Below, in pieces: positions 17,215-26,288 of a stretch of DNA of 64,000 nt (position 1 is its first letter; each line of letters starts with the position of its first letter). The notes under the pieces are model-generated. The model was given only the letters and a program-made list of their open reading frames with translations, was not told the origin of the DNA and did no database searches. Made by a program: the position numbers and the translations under genes. The DNA comes from Acinetobacter sp. NIPH 298 (GTDB lineage Bacteria > Pseudomonadota > Gammaproteobacteria > Pseudomonadales > Moraxellaceae): NCBI RefSeq assembly GCF_000369505.1, contig NZ_KB850055.1, positions 1,240,001 to 1,304,000 on the forward strand, in the 5' to 3' direction.

Positions 17215-17233
17215 ATAAACAAGAATCATTTAC
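17215..17233 (+). promoter_or_regulatory. Possible Fur box upstream of DUF3649-PepSY-DUF3325 operon
   Basis: ATAAACAAGAATCATTTAC aligns to the 19-base Fur consensus with about 11 matches, including the AATCATT core, 40 bases before the first ATG. The match is partial, but the iron-uptake type of the downstream genes supports it. Confidence 0.4.
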
Positions 17234-17274
17234 ATGTGTGATTTTTTCTCCTTCTGCTATTTCTAAGTACATTT

Positions 17275-17568
17275 ATGGCTAAATCCACTTCCCTAACATT
17301 TGCCTACCGACTGAGTGTGTTCTATCGCTTTATATTTATATTCGTGCTTGGCTATTTAGCAATGATGTATTTGAGTTTAAGCCTAACGACACTATTCAGC
17401 TATTTTCTAGATAAAGCAGAAGCAATTTTTCTCGCGGCATTTATCTCGATTTTGTTTTATTTACTCTTTGTTATTGTTGGATTTTGTTTCAACTCATTAT
17501 TGAAATTGACATTGCTCAGTTTGGCTTTGGTGGGACTCTTGTTTGGCTTATCTGCGGGTTTAAATTAA
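17275..17568 (+). CDS. DUF3649-like small membrane protein of iron-uptake cassette
   Basis: A 97-residue protein with three hydrophobic segments (about 18-40, 48-72, 77-95) and a basic N-terminus (FAYRLSVFYRF). Size, helix pattern and position directly before a PepSY membrane protein and a DUF3325-like gene fit DUF3649, found in iron-uptake operons. ATG 17570 of the PepSY gene comes one base after this stop codon, so translation is coupled. It is probably part of a membrane reductase or siderophore-handling complex; its own role is unknown. Confidence 0.7.
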   Translation: MAKSTSLTFAYRLSVFYRFIFIFVLGYLAMMYLSLSLTTLFSYFLDKAEAIFLAAFISILFYLLFVIVGFCFNSLLKLTLLSLALVGLLFGLSAGLN

Positions 17569-17569
17569 A

Positions 17570-19126
17570 ATGCAAAATAAAGGCGTCCGCCAATCAATGG
17601 CATGGTTACATGCTTGGACTGGCTTGGTTTTTGGATGGCTTTTGTTTGCCATTTTTTTGATGGGAACGAGTTCGTATTATCGTCATCACATAAATTTGTG
17701 GATGCAGCCGCAACTCGCACAATATCAAGTGAATCAAGATGTGGCGATAGGCACTGCGACTGATTATTTAGAAAAAAATGCGGCAGATGCGAAGTCATGG
17801 TATATCGGCATTGCCAATCCTGAGCAGCCTGTAAATAAAATTTATTGGGAAAAGGCAGATGGTGGCTATGAAAGTCGTAACTTGGATATTAATACTGGGC
17901 AAGAGTTAAAATTATCAGCAACACAAGGTGGCGAATTTTTCTATCGTTTCCATTACCAACTTTATGGGATGCCAATCCTCATCGGTCGACTGATTGCGTG
18001 TTTGGCCGCATTTATCATGCTGATTGCTTTGGTTTCAGGCATTATTACCCACAAAAAAATCATTACTGATTTCTTTACCTTTAGAACCTTTAAATCACAA
18101 CGCTCTTGGCTCGATTTTCATAATGTGTCTTCTGTTGTGGCACTGCCTTTTTTTCTTACCATTACTTTTACAGGTCTAGCGATATTCTTTTATCTGTATC
18201 TACCCTTAGGTATGAAAAAATTATATCCAGATAATCCATATCAATATTTCACTGAAATCAGAACAGTGAACCAAAGCAATAACAATAATGCCGCACCTAA
18301 ACCCGCTGAAACAGTTTCAATTGCAACCCTCCTCACCCAAGTACGGCAACAATGGGGAGATCAAGCACTTGCAACGATCGAAGCAAAAAATCTAAATACA
18401 GATCAAGCAACCATTACATTTAAACAATTGGAAGATCGATCAATTACCTTAAATCAAGCGCAAATTAGCTTTGACGGTACAGGTAAAATTCTTGCAGATA
18501 CTCGAAACAATAGTGCGGTAGCGACCCTAAACTTTGGTGTTTATAGCCTACATATGGCAACTTTTGCACAGCCTGCGCTGCGATTTGCTTTCTTCCTGTC
18601 AGGGCTTCTTGGTTGTTTAATGATTGCTTCTGGTTTGTTGTTATGGAGCTTAAAACGTCAGATTCAAAATAAATCAAATCAGTTCCATTTTGGCTACTAC
18701 TTGGTTGATCGCTTGAATGTTGCTGCATTTGTTGGTTTGCCTATTGCAATGCTTGGCTATCTTTTTGCCAACCGATTGGTGCATCTAACAGAAACCATGC
18801 CTAACTATGAGATTTATACGTTTTTCATTGTTTGGGCACTGAGCTTCGTTATTGCACTTATAACGAAACAAAAATATTTATGGAAATCACAGATTCTCAT
18901 TTTTGGATTGCTCGCAATTGCTTTGCCTATATATAACTTGCTTTATCTAACTCACCATCGGCTCATTTCAGATCTACAAAGCTATTGGCCTTTTTTGCGG
19001 ATTGATTTATTTCTGATCGTTTGCGCACTCTTTGCTGTATTTATTTATCGAAATATTCAACCTATTCAAGCCAAAGCGCACAATAAATTAAAAGCGAAAC
19101 TTGATCGAAAAGAGACAAAAAAATGA
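17570..19126 (+). CDS. PepSY-associated TM helix protein (FpvG-like, iron/siderophore reduction)
   Basis: A 518-residue inner-membrane protein with an N-terminal helix (WLHAWTGLVFGWLLFAIFLMG), a periplasmic PepSY-type domain, a second helix pair around residues 135-160 and 185-210, another periplasmic domain, and several C-terminal helices. Conserved histidines near the helices (HAWTG, HYQLYG, HNVSS) could ligate haem. In pseudomonads, related PepSY proteins such as FpvG help reduce ferri-siderophore in the periplasm. It is sandwiched between DUF3649 and DUF3325 genes, which strengthens the iron link. The substrate is inferred. Confidence 0.82.
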   Translation: MQNKGVRQSMAWLHAWTGLVFGWLLFAIFLMGTSSYYRHHINLWMQPQLAQYQVNQDVAIGTATDYLEKNAADAKSWYIGIANPEQPVNKIYWEKADGGYESRNLDINTGQELKLSATQGGEFFYRFHYQLYGMPILIGRLIACLAAFIMLIALVSGIITHKKIITDFFTFRTFKSQRSWLDFHNVSSVVALPFFLTITFTGLAIFFYLYLPLGMKKLYPDNPYQYFTEIRTVNQSNNNNAAPKPAETVSIATLLTQVRQQWGDQALATIEAKNLNTDQATITFKQLEDRSITLNQAQISFDGTGKILADTRNNSAVATLNFGVYSLHMATFAQPALRFAFFLSGLLGCLMIASGLLLWSLKRQIQNKSNQFHFGYYLVDRLNVAAFVGLPIAMLGYLFANRLVHLTETMPNYEIYTFFIVWALSFVIALITKQKYLWKSQILIFGLLAIALPIYNLLYLTHHRLISDLQSYWPFLRIDLFLIVCALFAVFIYRNIQPIQAKAHNKLKAKLDRKETKK

Positions 19127-19419
19127 TGTTATTTGCACTTGTCCTGATTGGCTTAGGCATGACGTTATTATATCAATGCAGTGATAAAGCGATCCGCAAA
19201 ATTAAACCGAAGCGTCAACCATTCGTACAGCGCTTTCGGTTACAGCTAAGAATGTGTGCTTTTTTGTGTTTTTTCTTGGCAGGTGCTTTGCTCTGCTTAA
19301 TCTACGGGTCTTCAATCGGTTTTGTAGGATGGTGGATCTTTGCAACGCCGCTGACTTTTTTTGTGATTTTGGCCGTGAATGATTTAAGCAATCAGCCACG
19401 TAAAAGTCATAAAAGTTAG
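19123..19419 (+). CDS. DUF3325-like small membrane protein
   Basis: A 98-residue protein with helices at about 3-18, 44-60 and 64-82 and a basic loop between the first two. Its ATG overlaps the stop codon of the PepSY gene by four bases (ATGA), so it is translationally coupled. Position and topology fit DUF3325, the usual third member of DUF3649-PepSY-DUF3325 cassettes. The individual role is unknown. Confidence 0.7.
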   Translation: MMLFALVLIGLGMTLLYQCSDKAIRKIKPKRQPFVQRFRLQLRMCAFLCFFLAGALLCLIYGSSIGFVGWWIFATPLTFFVILAVNDLSNQPRKSHKS

Positions 19420-19535
19420 AATTTGCAATATTCCTTTAGCATTTTTTTGCATAAGGAAATCACTATTCATCACAACGAGTTAGCTAAAAAAGAAATAAGA
19501 TATGCTGTTTTTTGCATAATTTAGGCATATCGTCG

Positions 19536-20423
19536 ATGTTTGGTCCAATGGAATTTATTTTAGCTGGTGTACTGGTTGGTTTCTGCGTTGGAATCACGGG
19601 TGTCGGCGGTGGTTCATTGATGACACCGATTTTAATCAGCTTATTTAAGATTGAACCGCATATTGCCATTGGTACAGATTTACTCTATGCCTCGATTTCA
19701 AAATTTTGTGGTTCATTGGTTCATGCCAAAAAACTAAATATTGTATGGCCGATTGTCCTATGGTTAGCATTGGGCAGTATCCCTGCCTCTTTCGCTACCT
19801 CTTGGGTATTAGAACATTATTTGAGTCAATCCGCACACTATAAACCAGTATTAACCATGGTTTTAGGTGTAATGTTGACCTTGACGGGTATCTCAATCGT
19901 CTTCCGCGCTCAAATTGAAAAGTTCTTCGATCGCTTTAGAAATCGTGAACAAGCCAATATGGAAAGCGAACAACATGCCCTACAGCATAAACGCCGATAT
20001 ATTGTGTTTATGGGCATTATTTTAGGCGTGTTGGTGACATTATCCTCCGTCGGTGCAGGTGCTTTTGGCATCATGGCATTAGTGATCATGTTCCCTAATT
20101 TACCGATGATTCGTATCATTGGTTCTGATGTGGTGCATGCCGTATTGCTGACTGCTGTCGCTGGTTTAAGTCATATGTCTTCTGGTAATGTCGACTTTAG
20201 CTTGTTGATGTGGCTATTGGTCGGTTCTATTCCTGCAATTATTGTTGGGACATTGATCAGCTCGCATTTACCTGAACGATTTATCCGCAAAATCTTAGGA
20301 ATCACGCTATTTGCATTGGGTATAAATTTCATTATTAACCCTGTAAAAGAGAAACCGAAACCTGTTGAAACAACCAAAGTGGTTCTGATTCAGCAAACAA
20401 CTCATTCTACAACAATAGTTTAA
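19536..20423 (+). CDS. TauE/SafE (TSUP) family permease
   Basis: Started at ATG 19536 (MFGPMEFILAG), giving 296 residues; TTG 19512 and ATG 19548 are alternatives, and none has a strong ribosome binding site. Eight or so membrane segments are seen, with the family repeat motif GVTGVGGGSLMTP-like (GITGVGGGSLMTPIL) in the first half and SSVGAGAFGIMAL in the second. TSUP proteins move sulfite, sulfonates or other organic anions; the substrate here is unknown. A loop between the halves is charged (QIEKFFDRFRNREQ). Confidence 0.88.
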   Translation: MFGPMEFILAGVLVGFCVGITGVGGGSLMTPILISLFKIEPHIAIGTDLLYASISKFCGSLVHAKKLNIVWPIVLWLALGSIPASFATSWVLEHYLSQSAHYKPVLTMVLGVMLTLTGISIVFRAQIEKFFDRFRNREQANMESEQHALQHKRRYIVFMGIILGVLVTLSSVGAGAFGIMALVIMFPNLPMIRIIGSDVVHAVLLTAVAGLSHMSSGNVDFSLLMWLLVGSIPAIIVGTLISSHLPERFIRKILGITLFALGINFIINPVKEKPKPVETTKVVLIQQTTHSTTIV

Positions 20424-20432
20424 GTGCTAAAT

Positions 20433-20486
20433 AGCCGATTGTTTATACATAAATGATGCGAATCGCTAGTTAATCAATCGGCTTTT
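20433..20486 (+). terminator. Possible terminator after TSUP permease gene
   Basis: AGCCGATTG pairs with CAATCGGCT, followed by TTT. The loop is long (33 bases), so efficiency is uncertain. Confidence 0.4.
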
Positions 20487-20541
20487 CGTGCTATATTCGT
20501 AGACAAATTAACCTCTTCTTTCGATTGAATTTGTGACAGCA

Positions 20542-21633
20542 ATGAATACTCTACAGTCAAATCCAGTTTCTCAGCCAGATATCGACGACGTTAACATTAA
20601 AAGCATTCAGACTTTGATTACTCCAGCAGAACTTAAAAGTGACCTTCCTTTATCAGAAGTTGCCTACCGAACTGTACTTAATGGGCGTAACACGGTTCGT
20701 AATATTTTAGATGGTAATGATAAGCGCTTGTTTGTCGTGATCGGGCCTTGTTCTATTCACGATACCAAAGCTGCGCATGAATACGCAGATCGCTTGAAAG
20801 TGCTCAGTGAAAAAGTAAAAGATACTTTATATATCGTGATGCGTGTTTATTTTGAAAAGCCACGTACAACTGTGGGCTGGAAAGGTTTGATCAACGATCC
20901 TGATATGAATGACTCTTTCAATATTGAAAAAGGCTTGCATATCGGTCGTGGGCTTTTGCTTGAATTGAATGAAAAAGGCTTACCATGTGCCACTGAAGCA
21001 CTTGATCCAAACTCTCCTCAATACTATCAAGACTTAATTTCTTGGTCTGCAATTGGTGCACGTACTACAGAAAGCCAAACACATCGTGAAATGTCTTCGG
21101 GCTTGTCATCACCGGTGGGCTTCAAAAATGGTACCGATGGTGGTTTAACAGTTGCAACCAATGCGATGCAATCTGTTAAGCATGGTCACAGCTTCTTAGG
21201 TCTAAATGAAAGTGGTCAAGTTGCGATCATCAATACCAAAGGCAACCCTTACGCGCATGTGGTTTTACGTGGCGGTAATGGCAAACCAAACTATGATGCA
21301 ACTTCTGTTGCTGAAGCTGAAGCAGCTTTAGCCAAAGCCAAAGTCAGCACCAAAATCATGATTGACACCAGTCATGCCAACTCAAACAAAGACCCGTATT
21401 TACAACCATTGGTTTTGAAAAACATCACAGAGCAAATTCTTGATGGCAACAAATCAATCGTGGGTATCATGGTTGAGAGTCACTTAAAAGGTGGTCGTCA
21501 GGACATCCCTGAAAATCTGTGTGACCTCGTATATGGTCAATCTGTAACAGATGGCTGTATTGATTGGGAAACCACTGAAAAAGCATTATTAGAAATGCAT
21601 GAAGCCTTAAAAGACGTTTTACCAAATCGTTAA
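20542..21633 (+). CDS. aroG: 3-deoxy-7-phosphoheptulonate (DAHP) synthase, class I
   Basis: ATG 20542 gives 363 residues; an in-frame GTG lies at 20533. This is the first enzyme of the shikimate pathway, joining phosphoenolpyruvate and erythrose 4-phosphate. Signature segments are VIGPCSIHD, MRVYFEKPRTTVGWKGLINDP, GARTTESQTHREM, and the metal-ligand region IDTSHANSNKD, all of the E. coli AroF/G/H type. Which isozyme it is (feedback by Phe, Tyr or Trp) cannot be told from sequence here. It is monocistronic, with its own terminator. Confidence 0.93.
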   Translation: MNTLQSNPVSQPDIDDVNIKSIQTLITPAELKSDLPLSEVAYRTVLNGRNTVRNILDGNDKRLFVVIGPCSIHDTKAAHEYADRLKVLSEKVKDTLYIVMRVYFEKPRTTVGWKGLINDPDMNDSFNIEKGLHIGRGLLLELNEKGLPCATEALDPNSPQYYQDLISWSAIGARTTESQTHREMSSGLSSPVGFKNGTDGGLTVATNAMQSVKHGHSFLGLNESGQVAIINTKGNPYAHVVLRGGNGKPNYDATSVAEAEAALAKAKVSTKIMIDTSHANSNKDPYLQPLVLKNITEQILDGNKSIVGIMVESHLKGGRQDIPENLCDLVYGQSVTDGCIDWETTEKALLEMHEALKDVLPNR

Positions 21634-21647
21634 TCTTTGAATAGATC

Positions 21648-21680
21648 AAAAACAGGCTCTCATGAGCCTGTTTTTATTTT
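21648..21680. terminator. Bidirectional terminator after aroG
   Basis: AAAAACAGGCTC and GAGCCTGTTTTT form a perfect 12-bp stem with a TCAT loop, followed by ATTTTT. It overlaps the 3' end of the convergent small gene. Confidence 0.92.
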
Positions 21681-21959
21681 TAAAATCTCTATTAATTTGT
21701 CATGATTAACCAAGTCTTGAATTACTTTCTCTATATTTAGTCGATTAATATTTGGTATAACAATCAGATTCTGTTCTAAAAAGTACTGTTGCGAATGTAG
21801 GTCATCAGTCATCGTTTGCGTCAAACGAACAGGATCATAAAAGTTTAATTCAAATTTTTGATTTCTATAGTTTATTGTTAATGTAATCCATCCTTTAGTC
21901 TCCCATATCCACTCTTCTAAATCAAAATCATCAGGGAAATCTAAACTGTAATTTTTCAT
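21660..21959 (-). CDS. Hypothetical small acidic protein
   Basis: A 99-residue protein, acidic at the N-terminus (SLDFPDDFDLEEWIWETKGW), with no signal peptide or membrane helix and no family that I recognise. WITLTINYRNQKFELNFYDPVRL looks like a beta-hairpin pair. The stop codon lies inside the aroG terminator and the ribosome binding site is weak, so I hold it as a probable rather than certain gene. Confidence 0.5.
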   Translation of the reverse strand: MKNYSLDFPDDFDLEEWIWETKGWITLTINYRNQKFELNFYDPVRLTQTMTDDLHSQQYFLEQNLIVIPNINRLNIEKVIQDLVNHDKLIEILKIKTGS

Positions 21960-22051
21960 TTTTTCAGCTGATCAACTGTTTAATATGTTTTGAACTGTAA
22001 CATTTTTTTAATTATACTGCTGCCACATTCCCCCTGCGACGTATCACCGAT

Positions 22052-22567
22052 ATGAAGCCCAGTTTCCGTCAACATATGCACAAGTGGCGTACCTTATTGG
22101 GTGCGATAACTTTGCTTTGTTTACTCTGGCATATCTTGTTACCAACCATGGTACATACGGGCGTCGTACCTGCACTTTATGCAATGCCATCACATTGCCA
22201 AGTCACAGAAATTCAAAAAGTCACACTGTTATCGACACAAGTACACAGCAACGATCATAGTGAACATCACCACCATACGATGCAGCAGCATAATCATCAC
22301 CTTGATCATGCTCAACACGGTTCACAGCTCAGTGAATATGCACAACAAGTTTATGCACTGGCTAGCCAGATCATGAAACATTGCCCACTATGTACCTATG
22401 GTTTAGATGCAGCCGCAATTATTCCATTGCTTGGCTTGATTATCATTTTCTTATTGGCTTGGTTTAGTCGTGTACGTTGTTTGTGCCATGCGTGGATACA
22501 GGATCTGTATATTCCACGTATTTTCTATATTTCCCCCCTTAAACACGCTCCGCCAGTCGCTCTATAA
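22052..22567 (+). CDS. DUF2946-like protein with His-rich loop
   Basis: A 171-residue protein with an N-terminal helix (about 15-33), a strongly histidine-rich segment (residues about 66-91, with runs such as HSEHHHH and HNHH), a KHCPLCTYG motif (CPxC) and a second helix (about 129-147). The CPLC motif fits DUF2946, often found beside TonB receptors for metals such as copper. The His-rich loop and the CPxC pair are likely metal ligands in the periplasm. A TonB receptor and a PepSY protein follow on the same strand. Confidence 0.78.
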   Translation: MKPSFRQHMHKWRTLLGAITLLCLLWHILLPTMVHTGVVPALYAMPSHCQVTEIQKVTLLSTQVHSNDHSEHHHHTMQQHNHHLDHAQHGSQLSEYAQQVYALASQIMKHCPLCTYGLDAAAIIPLLGLIIIFLLAWFSRVRCLCHAWIQDLYIPRIFYISPLKHAPPVAL

Positions 22568-22645
22568 AAAATCGCAAACTTTTACATTCGTATTCAGTTC
22601 ATCACTGCGATACAGCTCGTTTATTGCTTTTATAGAGTTTTCAAA

Positions 22646-24757
22646 ATGACGACTTATTTTCGTTTGTCAGTCTTAACGGCTGCCTGCCTGTCTGTGACAT
22701 ACAGTTCATTGGCCATTGCTGAAGTAAATTCTGCACAGGACACTAAGACCTTAGCGACTATTGTGGTTACAGCAAGTCGTGAGGGTGAATCTCTCAATAA
22801 TACCCCTGCTGCGATTAGCCAAATTAGCAGCCAAACATTAGCCGATAAAAATGCCACTTTTATTGGGCAATTGGTCAATCAAACCCCTGGGGTATTGATG
22901 AATGACTTGGGTAATGAACAACATATGATGTCGATCCGACAACCAATCACGACTGCAGCAGTTTATCAGTATTTAGAAGATGGTATTTCGGTTCGTCCTG
23001 TTGGTGTATTTAACCACAATGCACTCTATGAACTTAATCTTGCGGGAATTGATCGTATTGAAATCTTACGTGGTCCAGCCAGTAGCTTATATGGAAGTAA
23101 TGCTATTGGCGGCACGATTAACTTTCTAACCAAAGCACCAAGTGCAACACCGACTGCTGAAATCGGCGTACTTGCGAGTAGTGAAGCTTACCGCCGTGTT
23201 GATCTTGGTGCGTCAAATACCTTTGCGACTGAGTTCGGTGAACATGGTCTACGTTTGTTTGGCTACGCAAGTGATCGTGGCGATAGTTGGCAAGATCATG
23301 CCGAAAGCAATAAACAAAGTCTCACCCTTCGGCATGATTGGCGCATTTCTGATGCCACACAAATCAAAAATATTGCCAGCTATAATCATCTAAAAGCAGA
23401 CATGACTGGAAGCGTGAATGCCAAAGATTTTAGTGAACGTCCAGGTTATAGTTACCAGACATTTACCTATCGTGAAGTCGACTCTACTCGTTTATCTTCA
23501 CAGATTAGCCATGCGTGGAATGATCTCAATCAATCTCAAGCAACGTTATATTATCGAGACAACACCACCGAACAAAACCCAAGTTATAGCATTCGTACTG
23601 ATATGCGAAATGGTGTACCTACAGAAACTTATACAGGCCAAACCACTTACAATCAGTTCAAATCTTATGGTCTAAATTTGCAACACGCCAAAAGCTTTGA
23701 TCAAGTGAAGTGGATTGTCGGTGCGATGGCAGAACATACACCAAACACAGCAAAAACCAATGATATTGAAGTATTTCGTGATCCAGAAACACGTATTTAT
23801 ACAGGTTTTAAACCACGAAAATTATTACGTGATTTCAATGTTGATGTCGATAACCAAGCCATTTACACCCAAGTCAATTGGCAAACATTCGATAACTTAA
23901 ATCTAGTCGCTGGTGCTCGCTACGACTGGATTACATATGACTATCAGAATAATTTAACGCCATCAAATGTTACGGGTGCAGCGAACGAAACACGTCGCTT
24001 CCATAAAGCCAGCCCACAACTTGGCTTTATTTGGAATGCACATCCGCTATTGGATATCTATAGCAACTGGTCACAAGGTTTTGTACCACCAGAAGTAAGC
24101 AGTTTATACGGTGCAAACTTAGTGACACCAAATTTGTCTGAAGCAACCTTTAATAATATTGATCTTGGTATACGCTTCAAACTTTTTGATGAACGTTTAG
24201 ATGGTGAAATTACGCTTTATCGCTTAGATGGAGAGGATGAAGTCATTAACTATACTAAACCTGACAATACCCGCGAACCACGGAATGCAGGTAAAACACG
24301 ACATCAAGGCATTGAAATTGGTGGAACGTGGAATATTACGGATCACTACGATCAGCGTTTGAAACTATCCGGAAGTTGGGCGAAACATGAATTTAAGCAA
24401 TTTCAGCCATCAGCAAGCTTAAATTATAATGGCAATCGTATGCCAAGCGCTCCAAAGGCATTTGGTACTGTTGAATATCAAATTAAACCCTTTCCTGAGT
24501 TGTTGTTGTCCGCTGAAGGTGTTTACGTCGGATCATACTGGATCAATGATGCCAATACTGAAAAATATGATGGGCATACCGTATTAAATCTACGCGCAAC
24601 CTATCGCCGCAATGCTTATGAAATCTATGGTCATATCATCAATGCCGCAGACGCGCATTATGCTGAAAGTACCTCATTTAGTAATAACCAAGCGAGCTTT
24701 ACCCCTGCTGCACCGCGTACCTATTTATTAGGTTTACGCTATCATTTCGGGAAATAA
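22646..24757 (+). CDS. TonB-dependent outer-membrane receptor
   Basis: A 703-residue receptor with signal peptide ending SSLAIA, TonB box TIVVTAS, plug motifs (QTPGVLMND, IDRIEILRGPASSLYGSNAIGGTINF) and a 22-strand barrel ending LGLRYHFGK. It starts 78 bases after the DUF2946 gene and is followed after 3 bases by a PepSY gene, so the three form one unit. The ligand is unknown; the His-rich partners favour a metal or metallophore (copper, zinc or iron). It is about 90 residues longer than BtuB and not obviously BtuB-like, despite the nearby cobalamin genes. Confidence 0.9.
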   Translation: MTTYFRLSVLTAACLSVTYSSLAIAEVNSAQDTKTLATIVVTASREGESLNNTPAAISQISSQTLADKNATFIGQLVNQTPGVLMNDLGNEQHMMSIRQPITTAAVYQYLEDGISVRPVGVFNHNALYELNLAGIDRIEILRGPASSLYGSNAIGGTINFLTKAPSATPTAEIGVLASSEAYRRVDLGASNTFATEFGEHGLRLFGYASDRGDSWQDHAESNKQSLTLRHDWRISDATQIKNIASYNHLKADMTGSVNAKDFSERPGYSYQTFTYREVDSTRLSSQISHAWNDLNQSQATLYYRDNTTEQNPSYSIRTDMRNGVPTETYTGQTTYNQFKSYGLNLQHAKSFDQVKWIVGAMAEHTPNTAKTNDIEVFRDPETRIYTGFKPRKLLRDFNVDVDNQAIYTQVNWQTFDNLNLVAGARYDWITYDYQNNLTPSNVTGAANETRRFHKASPQLGFIWNAHPLLDIYSNWSQGFVPPEVSSLYGANLVTPNLSEATFNNIDLGIRFKLFDERLDGEITLYRLDGEDEVINYTKPDNTREPRNAGKTRHQGIEIGGTWNITDHYDQRLKLSGSWAKHEFKQFQPSASLNYNGNRMPSAPKAFGTVEYQIKPFPELLLSAEGVYVGSYWINDANTEKYDGHTVLNLRATYRRNAYEIYGHIINAADAHYAESTSFSNNQASFTPAAPRTYLLGLRYHFGK

Positions 24758-24760
24758 GCC

Positions 24761-26224
24761 ATGAATGCCAACCAACTCAAAAAGCTACTGAGTTTTCATC
24801 GTAGCCTTGGAATGGTGTTGGGCATTTTGGTTCTATTTTGGGCTTTAACAGGTGTGTTGCATCCAATTATGAGTGCAACACAACCGCAGCCTTTGAAACG
24901 AATGCCTCCACCGCAACAACTAGATTTAAACAATGCTTTACCAGCAAAAACGGTCTTAGAGCAAAATCAGATCAAGCAATTTTCTGCACTTCAAGCCATT
25001 CAAATAAATGCCGATCAAACGGCATATCGGGTATTGGGCACAGACCAAAATATTGCTGAATACTATGATGCTCATTCGGGTCATCGTATTGAAAATGCAG
25101 AATCACAAGATGCCAAACGTTTAGCTGTTTGGTATACAGGTCTTGCTGAGGAGCATATTGTTTTCACGCAACTGGTTACAGAATTTAGTGATGATTATCC
25201 GAGTGTAAATCGCTTATTGCCTATCTGGCGTGTTGATTTTGATCAAGGTTTACGTGTCTATGTTGATCCTAGTCATGCACGACTTGCCACGATTTCAAAT
25301 GACCAAAAGATGTGGATGGCACGGATTTTCCGCTTAGGTCATACGTGGACGTGGAATAATCAGCAATGGTTTGGTCAAACACTTTTGATGCAGCTCGCCC
25401 TAATTGGCATACTGGCAATCACTTGCATGGGAATCGGACTGTTTTTCAAAATTCATAATCGAAAAAACCATCGTTTACGTCAGAAACCAGTTCGATTTCT
25501 CCATCGCTATTTGGGTATCAGTCTGAGTGTATTTATTTTACTTTGGGTGATCAGTGGTTTTTACCATCTTTGGCAAAAGAAACCCGAAATCGAAAATATT
25601 CAGCCTATTTTCAAGACACAAGATTTAGATCAAACGTCGTGGCAACTAGCAACAGCTCAGTCGATACAGCAATTACACCTAGTACCCATGTCATTCGATC
25701 ACGATCAAACACGGGCTGCGTGGATGATCCAACTCATCGGCAAAAAAGACATGCAAGGCAGTATGACCGCAGCCAAAGAACATGATCATCATGGACACAG
25801 TAAAAATCAGACGCCTGCGATCCAATGGATTGATGCTGAAAAAGCCAAACCCATTGACGTGCTTGAGCAAAGTAGATTTTTTGTTGCTGATTATCTCAAT
25901 CTACCGATCGAGAAAATCGGACAAAGTACTTGGGTCACAAGTTTTAGCGGAGAATATGGCTTTATTAATAAACGCCTACCTGTGGTTAGAGTTGACACTC
26001 ATTTAAAGGACCAATTGCGACTCTATATAGAACCAAGTAGTGGTGTTATTGCTGCAAAAGTTACTTCACAGGATGCGCTTGAAGGTAAGAGCTTTGCTTA
26101 TTTACATAAGTGGAATTGGCTGCCTATCGATAAAATTGTTCGTGATATCTTATTGGGTTTGATCGCTGCATTGATTGCTGTTTTGGTGATACTAGGCTTC
26201 TGTACCTACCGTAAAAAAAGATAA
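24761..26224 (+). CDS. PepSY-domain inner-membrane protein with His-rich loop
   Basis: A 487-residue membrane protein with helices near residues 15-35, 205-230, 247-268 and 462-482 flanking two periplasmic PepSY-type domains. Helix-linked histidines (LSFHRSLGMVLG, RFLHRYLGISLS, YLHKWNWLP) suggest haem ligation, as in PepSY reductases. A short His-rich stretch (EHDHHGHSKNQ) lies in the second periplasmic domain. It follows the receptor gene after 3 bases. I infer that it reduces or extracts the metal imported by that receptor. Confidence 0.82.
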   Translation: MNANQLKKLLSFHRSLGMVLGILVLFWALTGVLHPIMSATQPQPLKRMPPPQQLDLNNALPAKTVLEQNQIKQFSALQAIQINADQTAYRVLGTDQNIAEYYDAHSGHRIENAESQDAKRLAVWYTGLAEEHIVFTQLVTEFSDDYPSVNRLLPIWRVDFDQGLRVYVDPSHARLATISNDQKMWMARIFRLGHTWTWNNQQWFGQTLLMQLALIGILAITCMGIGLFFKIHNRKNHRLRQKPVRFLHRYLGISLSVFILLWVISGFYHLWQKKPEIENIQPIFKTQDLDQTSWQLATAQSIQQLHLVPMSFDHDQTRAAWMIQLIGKKDMQGSMTAAKEHDHHGHSKNQTPAIQWIDAEKAKPIDVLEQSRFFVADYLNLPIEKIGQSTWVTSFSGEYGFINKRLPVVRVDTHLKDQLRLYIEPSSGVIAAKVTSQDALEGKSFAYLHKWNWLPIDKIVRDILLGLIAALIAVLVILGFCTYRKKR

Positions 26225-26230
26225 TGTTTT

Positions 26231-26261
26231 TTGATCCTCTCACGAACAATGAGAGGATCAA
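26231..26261. repeat. Convergent-gene stem-loop between PepSY gene and cobS
   Basis: TTGATCCTCTC and GAGAGGATCAA form a perfect 11-bp stem with a nine-base loop. Neither side has a clean T-run after the stem, so it is a weak terminator at best but is placed where one is expected. Confidence 0.5.
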
Positions 26262-26288
26262 TATCTATCGAGATTCAATTTCATGAGT

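Noticed and set aside
22646..24757. TonB receptor as a BtuB cobalamin receptor because of the nearby cob genes
   Set aside because: The protein is about 90 residues longer than BtuB, is on the opposite strand to the cob genes, and is coupled to PepSY and DUF2946 genes rather than to btuCDF.
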